Assembly (NCBI RefSeq): GCF_008329945.1
Contig: NZ_CP035807.1
Coordinates: forward strand, 2,852,001 to 2,916,000
DNA from: Thiospirochaeta perfilievii
GTDB taxonomy: Bacteria > Spirochaetota > Spirochaetia > DSM-2461
Direction: 5' to 3'
Length of the DNA stretch: 64,000 nt
Part shown: positions 42,597-49,940 of the stretch, piece by piece
How the letters are laid out: every line of letters begins with the position of its first letter
Position numbering within the stretch: position 1 is the first letter of the stretch
Notes under the pieces: model-generated
Told to the model about the DNA's origin: nothing
The model's input: only the letters and a program-made list of their open reading frames with translations
Database searches by the model: none
Position numbers and translations under genes: made by a program

Positions 42597-42944
42597 TTAA
42601 TTCATCTCTTTAAAATATATTTCTTTATGGGCTTTCCAAAAATCTATACCAGACAATAGAAGTTTTAATTGTTCTAAAGTTATCTCTTCTGCATCATCTG
42701 CCGTTTGTGGCCATGGGAACTTATCTTTCTCGAGTTTCTTTTGCCACATTGCAAAACCATTTTTATCCCAGTATATACATTTCAAGTTTTTTCTGTTTTT
42801 GCTACAAAACAAAAATAAACTTCCAGAACCAGAATCTAATTTCATTTCACTTTCAGCTAAAACTGATAACCCATTAATCTGAGATCTCATATCTGTTGAT
42901 CCAGGGCGAACGAAGATTGATATTTTAGTTAGGTCTAAAAACAT
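42597..42944 (-). CDS. tnpB: IS66 accessory protein TnpB
   Basis: A 115-residue protein with the family pattern IFVRPGSTDMRSQINGLSVL near the N-terminus, SLFLFCSKNRKNLKCIYWDK in the centre and GFAMWQKKLEKDKFPWP after it. It is required for IS66 transposition by an unknown mechanism. Its start overlaps the tnpA stop. Confidence 0.94.
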   Translation of the reverse strand: MFLDLTKISIFVRPGSTDMRSQINGLSVLAESEMKLDSGSGSLFLFCSKNRKNLKCIYWDKNGFAMWQKKLEKDKFPWPQTADDAEEITLEQLKLLLSGIDFWKAHKEIYFKEMN

Positions 42945-43249
42945 CAGTTAACTTCCATTAGTACAGCGATTATTTTACTAATTTTATCTGAATTTATAAC
43001 TCCACAGATCTCAATCTTTGTATCATTAACAATAATTTTAATATCATGAGTTTTCTTAGAATTACTCGTTTTAGGTTTTATCTTAACCAAATTTGATTTT
43101 TCAGTATTTATAGAGAACATTTTAACCCAATAAATAAAAGTTGATGCTTTTAGGTTATTTTCTCTACTAAAAGCTGCAACTGACTGGCCTGATTTATTGA
43201 ACTCTGATACTAATAATTTCCACTCTTCGTGGCTCTTTCGACTTTTCAT
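42944..43249 (-). CDS. tnpA: IS66 accessory protein TnpA
   Basis: A 101-residue protein with an N-terminal helix-turn-helix, EEWKLLVSEFNKSGQSVAAF then SRENNLKASTFIYWVK, and a basic C-terminal part. The role is probably DNA binding at the element ends. First gene of the IS66 operon. Confidence 0.85.
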   Translation of the reverse strand: MKSRKSHEEWKLLVSEFNKSGQSVAAFSRENNLKASTFIYWVKMFSINTEKSNLVKIKPKTSNSKKTHDIKIIVNDTKIEICGVINSDKISKIIAVLMEVN

Positions 43250-43331
43250 ATTATCCCTCGGACTTAAGGGTGTAATATTTTATTTATTTTTTTAAGGGCA
43301 TACTAAATTGACGGTTACTTTTAATCCAAAC

Positions 43332-43760
43332 TTATTCATTATTATCTTCTGTATCTTTAAGTTGTGTCATTTTTAAATTTAATTGGTTATACTCTTTAAT
43401 GTAATCACCAACAATCAGTTTTATTATCTCTTTTGCTGTACTTTTATTATAAGAATGGGAAGTTCTATTTCTACTTTTTATCATACTCATCCATACTTCA
43501 CCATTTGTTATTAACCCGTATTTAAAAGCCTCTTTAGTAGCATCCCTTGAACCGTATATCGATAAATTTCCTCTGTATTCAAGAAAATCTTTAAGTAGAT
43601 TCCAGGCAAGTTCATGGTTATATTCAAAAGATTGAATTAAACCTTGTTCCTCAAGGTCCGAAAGTTCCCTTGTATTATATAATTGGGTTGCACTGTTAAG
43701 TTGTTTAAGTGCTCTTTTAAAGTTATCGAATCTCTGAATCCACCTAATATCATTTATCAT
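43332..43760 (-). CDS. HI0074-family nucleotidyltransferase substrate-binding protein (HepT superfamily)
   Basis: A 142-residue all-helical protein. IRWIQRFDNFKRALKQL, LIQSFEYNHELAWNLLKDFL, SRDATKEAFKYGLI and the RX4HXY-form motif RNRTSHSY are diagnostic of PF08780. HI0074 proteins pair with HI0073 nucleotidyltransferases and are related to HepT toxins. Its stop overlaps the start of such a partner, but IS66 has split that gene. The putative toxin-like subunit is therefore intact while its partner is broken. Confidence 0.88.
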   Translation of the reverse strand: MINDIRWIQRFDNFKRALKQLNSATQLYNTRELSDLEEQGLIQSFEYNHELAWNLLKDFLEYRGNLSIYGSRDATKEAFKYGLITNGEVWMSMIKSRNRTSHSYNKSTAKEIIKLIVGDYIKEYNQLNLKMTQLKDTEDNNE

Positions 43761-43841
43761 ATTTTGATAATATCATTTATCATATTTATGTATCAATGCA
43801 TTATACTAGAAGGCAATAACTTTATATGATATATTTTAACT

Positions 43842-43970
43842 ATGAAAAATTTAATACTTTGTGGTGTTATAGGCAGTAGGTTATGGCCTTTAAGTAGGAC
43901 CTTGATGCCAAAACAGTTCTATCCACTAATTACTGGGAAATCTCTTTTTGAAGATACAGCCCTTGTTTAG
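43842..43970 (+). pseudogene. manC N-terminal fragment, copy 4
   Basis: MKNLILCGVIGSRLWPLSRT...MPKQFYPLITGKSLFEDTALV and a stop. This is the nucleotide-binding start of mannose-1-phosphate guanylyltransferase (normally GGxGSRLWPLSR); a Gly-to-Val change spoils the loop and the rest is missing. The region upstream (GTATCAATGCATTATACTAG) matches that before the chemoreceptor gene. Confidence 0.8.
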
Positions 43971-44225
43971 CTACAAATAGTTCCCAATATAATAACTGGA
44001 ATAGATCTTCTAATGATAAGTAAATAATTTCACTTTCACTTCTGTGATTAAACAAATACAATTATTTTTTATAAGGGACTTAACCCTGCAATTAGGGGCT
44101 GTACATGGTGGGTTCATCAGATGTATGCACATTGCTGTTCGGTTTTGAATCCAAATCTAAGCTTACTGTTTTTCTATTTATAATTCAGAATTAATTTGCT
44201 CTCTTTTTTTTATTTACTAAATGTA
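43971..44225. other. non-coding spacer with repeat debris
   Basis: No gene can be supported. It contains CACTTCTGTGATTAAACAAA, shared with about 33889, and the 18-nt CAGATGTATGCACATTGC (44118-44135), shared with 1748-1765 inside the structured repeat. CTCTTTTTTTTATTTACT is the T-tract that precedes the next promoter. Confidence 0.5.
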
Positions 44226-44231
44226 TATAAT
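44226..44231 (+). promoter_or_regulatory. near-start -10 box for AlbA_2 gene (leaderless-type)
   Basis: TATAAT ends 5 nt before the ATG at 44237, with a CTCTTTTTTTT tract about 25 nt upstream. No Shine-Dalgarno sequence. Confidence 0.55.
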
Positions 44232-44236
44232 AAATT

Positions 44237-45385
44237 ATGGATTTAGACTCGTTTAATCAGATTATTAACCAAGGTGAAAATATTTCAGTAGAGTTTAAAA
44301 GTTCTGAAGTAAGAAAAGAATCTCTTGCAAAAGAGATATGCTCTTTTTCTAATACGTCCGGAGGGGTTATACTTTTAGGTGTATCTGATAATGGTGAAAT
44401 AAAAGGTCTTAATCAGAATTTTAATTATGAAGAGTGGGCTATGAATATTGGCCGAGACCATGTTGTTCCTAGTGTAACTCCTATATATTCTCAGATTGAA
44501 ATTAATAGTTTACAAGTTGGTATTTTAGAAATTCCAAAGGGTTCGAATAAGCCTTATCAGACTATTGGTAATAAATTCTTATTAAGGGTCGGATCTACTA
44601 ATAGGGTTGCAACTCAAGCTGAGCTTATGAGGTTGTTTCAGCAATCAGGAATGTTCCATTACGATTTATTACCTGTAGAAAATACAACAATTAATAGTTT
44701 AAACAGCTCTTATCTGTCCGATTATTTCACAAAGTATAATATTGATTACACAGATGAGTCAGATGATGAGAGAAAAAAATTACTTATTAATACCGATGTT
44801 TTAGCAGAAGATGGTAGTTGTACTGTTGCAGGGTTGTTACTTTTTGGTTTAAAACCCCAGAAATATCTTTATAATGCTTCAATTTCTATTGCAAGATTCA
44901 AGGGTAATTTAGTTGGCGATGAATTACTTGATAAACAGGTTATAGAAGGTACTCTCTCTAATCAGATAGATATATCTACATCGATTATAAAAAATTATAT
45001 TCCTGTTGCAAGTAGAATTGAGGGAAATAAGAGGATCGATATAACTGATACTTATAGTGAAAGAACTATTCGGGAAGTTTTGGTTAATGCTGTTGTCCAT
45101 AGAAATTATTCAATATCTGGCTCTAGAATACGTATTTTTATATTCGATAATAGGGTTGAATGTATAAGTCCAGGTAGACTACCTAACACCATTACTACAG
45201 AGAAAATAAGATATGGTGTATCCTATGCTGTTAATCCAGTACTTGTTAAGTTTATGGAAAACTTAAGGTATATAGATAAGCTAGGAAGAGGTATACCTAT
45301 GGTCTGCTCCGATGCAAATAAAATTGGTAAAAAAGTAGAGTTTCTGGAAATTGGGGAAGATTTCAAAGTAGTTTTGTGGTTATAA
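44237..45385 (+). CDS. AlbA_2 (Schlafen-type) domain ATP-binding protein
   Basis: A 382-residue protein. Residues about 10-130 are an AlbA_2 domain (PF04326): VEFKSSEV, EICSFSNTSGGVILLGVSDNG, KFLLRVGSTNRVATQAE. Residues about 265-365 match the HATPase-like C-terminal region found with it (PF13749), with RTIREVLVNAVVHRNYSISG, RVECISPGRLP and IDKLGRGIPM. Such proteins are often called RecG-like regulators and occur in defence and toxin islands; the biochemical role is unclear. Confidence 0.85.
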   Translation: MDLDSFNQIINQGENISVEFKSSEVRKESLAKEICSFSNTSGGVILLGVSDNGEIKGLNQNFNYEEWAMNIGRDHVVPSVTPIYSQIEINSLQVGILEIPKGSNKPYQTIGNKFLLRVGSTNRVATQAELMRLFQQSGMFHYDLLPVENTTINSLNSSYLSDYFTKYNIDYTDESDDERKKLLINTDVLAEDGSCTVAGLLLFGLKPQKYLYNASISIARFKGNLVGDELLDKQVIEGTLSNQIDISTSIIKNYIPVASRIEGNKRIDITDTYSERTIREVLVNAVVHRNYSISGSRIRIFIFDNRVECISPGRLPNTITTEKIRYGVSYAVNPVLVKFMENLRYIDKLGRGIPMVCSDANKIGKKVEFLEIGEDFKVVLWL

Positions 45386-45519
45386 TTGTTCTTTAAAATT
45401 CTGTTATTAACCTAACTATTGCCAATTGTTATAAATTGGGGGTTTAGGGTTTATAGTTTTTTTTTACAGTATTTTGGGCAGAGGATAAGCATTCTTTGTA
45501 GTAAATTTCAACTTTATTC

Positions 45520-45609
45520 TTACTTATATCCATAACTATTATCTTCTTTATTAATAAATAGTTCACCTACTAAAGAGTTTTCAATTGATACTTGAATATT
45601 ATCTTTCAT
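45520..45609 (-). pseudogene. hipA N-terminal fossil
   Basis: The minus strand reads MKDNIQVSIENSLVGELFIN then KEDNSYGYK and a stop, like the hipA start at 35444 (ITVNKEKVGELFFNSLDSTYGF). No further hipA sequence follows. The rest of 45386-45660 holds nothing else I can identify. Confidence 0.65.
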
Positions 45610-45668
45610 CTTTAAATGATAAAACTGGTTATCATAGATGTAATCACTTTTTTTGCCCAATTAATGTA

Positions 45669-45674
45669 TATAAT
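45669..45674 (+). promoter_or_regulatory. near-start -10 box for AAA gene 3 (leaderless-type)
   Basis: ATATAATTAACCT before the ATG at 45681; TATAAT ends 6 nt from the start, preceded by TTTTTTTGCCCAATTAATG. Confidence 0.6.
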
Positions 45675-45680
45675 TAACCT

Positions 45681-47246
45681 ATGAAAAAGCTACCAATTGG
45701 AATACAGACATTTAAGGATATTATAGATGGAAATTATTACTATGTTGATAAAACTCCATTTATTGATAAGTTAATGCAGGGATCAAAGTACTATTTTTTA
45801 TCTAGGCCAAGACGTTTTGGTAAGAGTCTGTTTTTAGATACAATTGAGTCAGCTTTTAAGTGTGAAAAAGAGTTGTTTAATGGGCTTTTTTTATATGATA
45901 ACTGGGATTGGAATAGTCCTCACCCAGTAATTAAAATAAGCTTTGGTTCTGGTGTTTCCAAATCTGTTGTTGATCTTAAAAGAATATTTAGTTATAGTCT
46001 GGATCAAATTGAAGAGTATTACAGCATTGATGAAGTGTATACAGATTTAAGGGATAGATTTTCTAATCTAATTAAAAAGTTGTCTGTAAAATATAACTCC
46101 CAAGTTATTGTACTTATCGATGAATACGATAAACCGATATTAGATTCTATTACAAATAAGGAACTTGCAACAGAACTAAGGGACGAATTAAAAAACTACT
46201 ACTCTGTAATTAAAGATTGTGACAGATTTATTAAACTCTGCTTTATAACAGGTGTAAGTAAATTCTCTAAAGCAACGTGCACACGTCTGGGATTTAGTGG
46301 GTTAAACAATTTAAATGATATTACCATAGATTCCAATTACGAAGATATTTGTGGTTATACCCAGAGTGAGTTAGATTGTGTTTTTAAAGATAGAATCTGC
46401 GATTTTGACTCTACTATGGTTAAGAGTTGGTACAACGGTTATAGCTTTACTGGCAACGTGGATACACCTACTGTATATAATCCCTTTGATATTTTATTAC
46501 TATTTGATAAAAAAGAGTTTAGAAACTACTGGTTTGAAACAGGAACACCTAGACTTTTAATAGATTTAATAGAAAAAAATGATTATTTTATTCCAAATAT
46601 TGAAAATATAGAGTTATCAAGTAATTTAATTGGGGATTTCGATGTTGATAAAATTAATCTTGAAACTTTACTTTTTCAAACTGGATACCTTACAATTGAT
46701 AAAGTAAATAAATTAGGTAACAATATTTTATACGCTCTAAAGTATCCAAATATTGAAGTTAAAATGAGTTTAACAGAGTATATCTTGGACTCATTAGTTC
46801 AAAAAAATATACCAAAAACTAAAAATAATATCGCTCTATATAGAGCAATGCAAAATGGAGAATTAGATAAGCTTGAATCAGTTTTTCACTCATTTTTTGC
46901 TTCTATTCCAAACGATTGGTACAGAAAAAACAGTATGGGAAACTACGAGGGCTATTATGCATCAATATTCTATTGTTACTTTACAGCCCTAGGGTTAGAT
47001 GTTGTAGCAGAAGATGTAACAAATGTAGGTAGGATAGATCTAACTGTAAAAATTGAAGATAAAATTTATATTATGGAGTTTAAAGTAGTTGAGATTGTAA
47101 CAGATGGAAACCCGGCAATAGATCAGATAAAAAGCCGTAAATACTACGAAAAATATATAGGTTCTTGCAGTGATATTTATATCCTTGGTGTCGAGTTTAG
47201 TAAAACCGACAGGAATATAACCCGGTACCAGTGGGAGAAGGTCTAA
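45681..47246 (+). CDS. AAA-ATPase-like protein with C-terminal PD-(D/E)XK nuclease domain, copy 3
   Basis: A 521-residue paralogue of 36537 and 38941. It has a different N-terminal 40 residues (TFKDIIDGNYYYVDKTPF) and then P-loop FLSRPRRFGKSLFLDT, Walker B VIVLIDEYDKPI and nuclease box GRIDLTVKIEDKIYIMEFK. Most of the gene is nearly identical to copy 2. A central patch (SITNKELATEL, KATCTRLGFSG) matches copy 1 instead, indicating gene conversion. It carries two short in-frame inserts of the GCAACGTG type. Confidence 0.88.
   Translation: MKKLPIGIQTFKDIIDGNYYYVDKTPFIDKLMQGSKYYFLSRPRRFGKSLFLDTIESAFKCEKELFNGLFLYDNWDWNSPHPVIKISFGSGVSKSVVDLKRIFSYSLDQIEEYYSIDEVYTDLRDRFSNLIKKLSVKYNSQVIVLIDEYDKPILDSITNKELATELRDELKNYYSVIKDCDRFIKLCFITGVSKFSKATCTRLGFSGLNNLNDITIDSNYEDICGYTQSELDCVFKDRICDFDSTMVKSWYNGYSFTGNVDTPTVYNPFDILLLFDKKEFRNYWFETGTPRLLIDLIEKNDYFIPNIENIELSSNLIGDFDVDKINLETLLFQTGYLTIDKVNKLGNNILYALKYPNIEVKMSLTEYILDSLVQKNIPKTKNNIALYRAMQNGELDKLESVFHSFFASIPNDWYRKNSMGNYEGYYASIFYCYFTALGLDVVAEDVTNVGRIDLTVKIEDKIYIMEFKVVEIVTDGNPAIDQIKSRKYYEKYIGSCSDIYILGVEFSKTDRNITRYQWEKV
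46272..46291 (+). repeat. short in-frame insert GCAACGTG type, copy 2
   Basis: Identical to 37143-37162 (GCAACGTGCACACGTCTGGG) at the corresponding codons of the paralogue. Confidence 0.5.
46453..46473 (+). repeat. short in-frame insert GCAACGTG type, copy 3
   Basis: GCAACGTGGATACACCTACT gives FTGNVDTPTVYNPFD where copies 1 and 2 have FTGESVYNPFD, adding four codons. It shares GCAACGTG and an ACAC block with the other two copies but sits at a different position in the gene. Confidence 0.5.
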
Positions 47247-47288
47247 AAAACAATTATGGAATTATAGTTACATATTCTATCAACTTTT

Positions 47289-47318
47289 AAGAGAGTTCTA
47301 TGACTCTTTTTTTTATTT
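47289..47318 (+). terminator. terminator after AAA gene 3
   Basis: AGAGT and ACTCT (47292-47296, 47303-47307) extended by A-T pairs form a short hairpin ending in TTTTTTTT. It lies about 45 bp after the stop codon. Confidence 0.55.
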
Positions 47319-47353
47319 TATAACTTGTGTTATTGTATAATAATTAATATTTT

Positions 47354-47405
47354 TAGGTTATGCCTGGTTAGATACAGGAATCCACGATTAATTACTAGAA
47401 GCTAC
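47354..47405 (+). pseudogene. rfbA fossil
   Basis: GGTTATGCCTGGTTAGATAC and AGGAATCCACGATTAATTAC then AGAAGCTACC match rfbA codons [17 protein letters not shown] at about 13515-13565, with a stop replacing the Ser codon. Only about 50 bp remain. Confidence 0.65.
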
Positions 47406-47534
47406 CAAATGGTCTTAAAAGGGTTTATCTTTTTTTTGATGAAATTCATTTAGGTCAATTATTTGAATAATGATAAGTAATATTATCTGTAATATTGGAT
47501 ATTCAACCTCTTAGTTTTACAAATAGTTAAAGTG

Positions 47535-47614
47535 TATAATTAACCTATGAAAAAGCTACCAATTGAAATATTAACATTTAGTAAAATTAAAGAAGATGAT
47601 TATTACTATGTTGG
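47535..47614 (+). pseudogene. AAA-ATPase start fossil with its promoter
   Basis: TATAAT (47535-47540) lies 6 nt before the ATG at 47547, which begins MKKLPIEILTFSKIKEDDYYYV. At about 47614 the match to the AAA genes ends and a group II intron 3' end begins. Confidence 0.75.
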
Positions 47615-47636
47615 AAATTGTAATATACTTTCCATA

Positions 47637-47712
47637 GGAGCCGTACACGAGCCCCGTATGTACGGTTCTGCAAGAGGGATGAAGCGAGAAATAAAGCCGC
47701 GTTATACTACTT
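47637..47712 (+). ncRNA. group II intron 3' end (domains V-VI)
   Basis: GAGCCGTAC (47638-47646) pairs with GTACGGTTC (47660-47668). The inner ACG/CGT stem has an AGCCC loop and a two-base AT bulge, the form of domain V including the AGC catalytic triad. TGCAAGAGGG follows, as usual between domains V and VI, and the element appears to end near ATACTACTT (about 47712). The 5' domains and the reverse transcriptase are absent, so only a truncated remnant remains. Confidence 0.75.
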
Positions 47713-47746
47713 AATTATTTTATAACTAATGTGTTATTATATAGCT

Positions 47747-47913
47747 ATGAAAGGAATAATTTTATTGTGGATGATCAAAAATCATTGGCTAAAAGGTCGG
47801 CTTATACTAAACTGGATAGTAATAAAGTAGAGGCTGTCATTGGTAAAGAAATACCTAGTTGGCAGAGTGGAATAGATAGATTTTTAAAGGAGTATCTTAA
47901 TTTAAGATTATGA
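47747..47913 (+). pseudogene. rfbA/rfbD mosaic fossil
   Basis: ATGAAAGGAATAATTTTATT, the start of rfbA, runs straight into rfbD codons IVDDQKSLAKRSAYTKLDSN and KVEAVIGKEIPSWQSGIDRF then LKEYL. About 180 bp between VDDQKSSA and PAKRS of the parent gene are missing. The end of the fossil overlaps the start of the nucleotidyltransferase gene at 47910. Confidence 0.75.
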
Positions 47914-48224
47914 GATTAACAAATTCTGAATTAGATATTATTATCAAAGTTTTAACAAAATATTTTGGAGAAGATTCTATTATAACACTATTTGGTTCAA
48001 GGGTAGACGATAGTAGTAAAGGTGGAGATATAGACCTTCTAATTGAACATAATGAAAATGAAAAAGAGCAGTTAAAATTGAAACTTATGGCTATATCTGA
48101 AATGCAAATAAAACTTGGCGATAGAAAAATTGATTTAATTACACATAGTAATTCAGATGTTAATGATACTAGGGCTATATTTTCTGAGGCCAAAAAGACA
48201 GGGATAATTTTATGGAAAAAATAG
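47910..48224 (+). CDS. MNT-type nucleotidyltransferase
   Basis: A 104-residue protein, MRLTNSELDIIIKVLTKYFG then FGSRVDDSSKGGDIDLLIE (GSx9DxD) at about residues 28-46 and the third acidic residue in KIDLITH. It is closely related to the protein at 38572 (same start MRL, same nine-residue spacing). It overlaps the following HEPN gene by 13 bp. Here the order is antitoxin-type gene first, the reverse of 38099-38862. Confidence 0.82.
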   Translation: MRLTNSELDIIIKVLTKYFGEDSIITLFGSRVDDSSKGGDIDLLIEHNENEKEQLKLKLMAISEMQIKLGDRKIDLITHSNSDVNDTRAIFSEAKKTGIILWKK

Positions 48225-48688
48225 ACAGCGCTGAAATTACTATTCAATCTTCAATACAAGAGTGTGATAGTCATGTAAACAGAATTAGAAAAGTACTTAA
48301 CAATATTAATATTCATAAGCCAGTATTAGAGAAAGAAATTAAAAATGATGAAAATGATATTGTAGCTAAAATAGATCAGTTAATTTATCGGTTTACTAAA
48401 CTACAAGACTCCATGGGTACTAGGCTATATCCTTCTCTATATACAATACTTGAAGGAAATAATAAAATTATACCATTTTTAGACATTTTAAATAGGTTAG
48501 AAAAATTAGGTGTAATAACATCAGTTAGTGATTGGCAGTTTTTTAGAAACCTTAGGAATAACCTTGCTCATGACTATCCTGACAGTTTAGGTAAAACAGT
48601 AGAAACAATAAATTTACTTATTTCTGAGATAGAAAAATTGATAGATATGTTTAATCATGCTAAAAATTATTATATAGAAAGGTCATAA
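48212..48688 (+). CDS. HepT-like HEPN protein
   Basis: A 158-residue helical protein. RNNLAHDYPDS near residue 112 gives the RX4HXY motif. LIYRFTKLQDSMGTRLYPSL corresponds to LKRFSSIQDFLGAKIFPLLL in the protein at 38099, with which it shares length and layout. The pair forms the second member of this HEPN/MNT subgroup. Toxicity and RNase activity are inferred from the motif. Confidence 0.75.
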   Translation: MEKIDSAEITIQSSIQECDSHVNRIRKVLNNINIHKPVLEKEIKNDENDIVAKIDQLIYRFTKLQDSMGTRLYPSLYTILEGNNKIIPFLDILNRLEKLGVITSVSDWQFFRNLRNNLAHDYPDSLGKTVETINLLISEIEKLIDMFNHAKNYYIERS

Positions 48689-48695
48689 AACTTAT

Positions 48696-49540
48696 TTAGC
48701 CACAGCACCTTTTATATTTTTTCCCACTACCACAGATACAGGGATCATTTCTTCCTATCTTTTTATATTGATTAAACTGTTGTAAATTAAGACCTGTATT
48801 TTCATTTAAGTATTTTTTATAGATTTTTCTAAGAATTTCATGTCTTTTTTTGACATTTAAATTAATATCTGGATATTTCTTTAGTAATTCATTCATAATT
48901 CCGTCTATTGAAACTTCATTTGCCCATGTTCCTTTAGAATAATTATATAATATTTCAGAATAGCCCTTTTTTTCTTCAACCTTTTTATCATGAACTTCAA
49001 ATACAACAAAAAAGACATCTTTACATTTACAGCTAGAGTTAAGGCAATAATAATCTACCAATAAGTATGTTTTGTCATTGTATTCAAAAATAAACTGATT
49101 ACTATAGGGAAATAAATCTCGATAAATGACCATTGTTCCATTTTCTTCAATTCCAAATTCTAATGATGAAAAGTCATATTCAAGATCATGCAAGTTTTGA
49201 GTATCTTTGAATATTTTAGTTTTGAAGTTCTGAAATAAACGGATATATAATCCCACTCATCATCCTTTAAATTTGAAATGAATGACTTTACAAAGTTTTT
49301 AGTAATCTGGTTTTCACCTATATCTTTATGTTGCAATAGTTCTTTTTTTGTTATATCGAGATAAAAGGTATATTGATAGGAGCCTTTACTAAAATCTTCC
49401 ATATCACTTATCTGAAATAGTACATTTGTGCATCTGCACATGGGATTTTGACATAGAATGGACATATTTACATAATATTTTTCTCCTTTGTGTTCTCCCT
49501 TTTCAAAATTAAACTCCATTTTGTTACTAATTGTTTTCAT
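48696..49540 (-). pseudogene. SEC-C motif protein (one frameshift)
   Basis: Two overlapping minus-strand frames (49540-49160 and 49256-48696) join into one protein of about 280 residues if one A is added on the minus strand at the T4 run 49214-49217, giving RTSKLKIFKDTQNLHDLEYD. The N-terminal part has paired cysteines (CQNPMCRCTNVLF), a second set follows (CLNSSCKCKDVFF), and the C-terminus is a SEC-C zinc motif (GRNDPCICGSGKKYKRCCG). SEC-C tails occur in SecA and in many uncharacterised proteins. Function unknown. Confidence 0.7.
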
Positions 49541-49916
49541 GTTTTTTATACCTCATAATTCTTATCGTTTTCTATGAATTTATTAAGTTAGACTTAGGCA
49601 GTGTTGTTTTATTAATATAGTTATAGCACTAATTTATCTTAAAATTCATATTTAGTATTAATCTGTTATAGATATTATCCCAGAGTTAGTAGGTCAATTC
49701 AAACTCTTTTTATGTGTTGGATTATATCCTTAAACAGGTCTATCCAGTTGTTGTCAGCAAAGTCAAGATTTAACATCACATTATAGTAACAGAGAAGGGA
49801 GAGGTTTATTCAATAAAAATCAATAATCTGATGGATTAAAATCGCGTTTCATAATGAATTGCTGAACTAATATCATTTTTCATAATAACATTTATGCTAT
49901 TTTTGTATCAATGCAC
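49541..49916. other. non-coding spacer with nucleotidyltransferase debris
   Basis: On the minus strand about 49690-49800 reads NNWIDLFKDIIQHIKRV, a stop and IDLL, resembling the end of the fragment at 40614 (NLKQHIKRVGINLL). It is too degraded for a firm call. The last 60 bp (TTGTATCAATGCACTATAAT) resemble the sequence at about 43790. No intact gene. Confidence 0.4.
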
Positions 49917-49922
49917 TATAAT
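49917..49922 (+). promoter_or_regulatory. -10 box upstream of the chemoreceptor
   Basis: TATAAT at 49917-49922 is followed by an AGAGG ribosome site and the ATG at 49941. No convincing -35 is seen (TTTATG-like at about 49891, spacing long). Confidence 0.4.
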
Positions 49923-49940
49923 TAATTAGAGGTTAAAATT

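Larger units (their letters stand above)
40916..43318 (-). mobile_element. IS66-family insertion sequence with 8-bp target duplication
   Basis: The element begins GTAACCGTCAA (40916) and ends with its inverse TTGACGGTTAC (to 43318). It is bordered on both sides by TTTTAATC (40908-40915 and 43319-43326), the 8-bp duplication expected of IS66. It carries tnpA, tnpB and tnpC in order on the minus strand, all open. It interrupts codon 6-7 of a nucleotidyltransferase gene. Confidence 0.92.
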
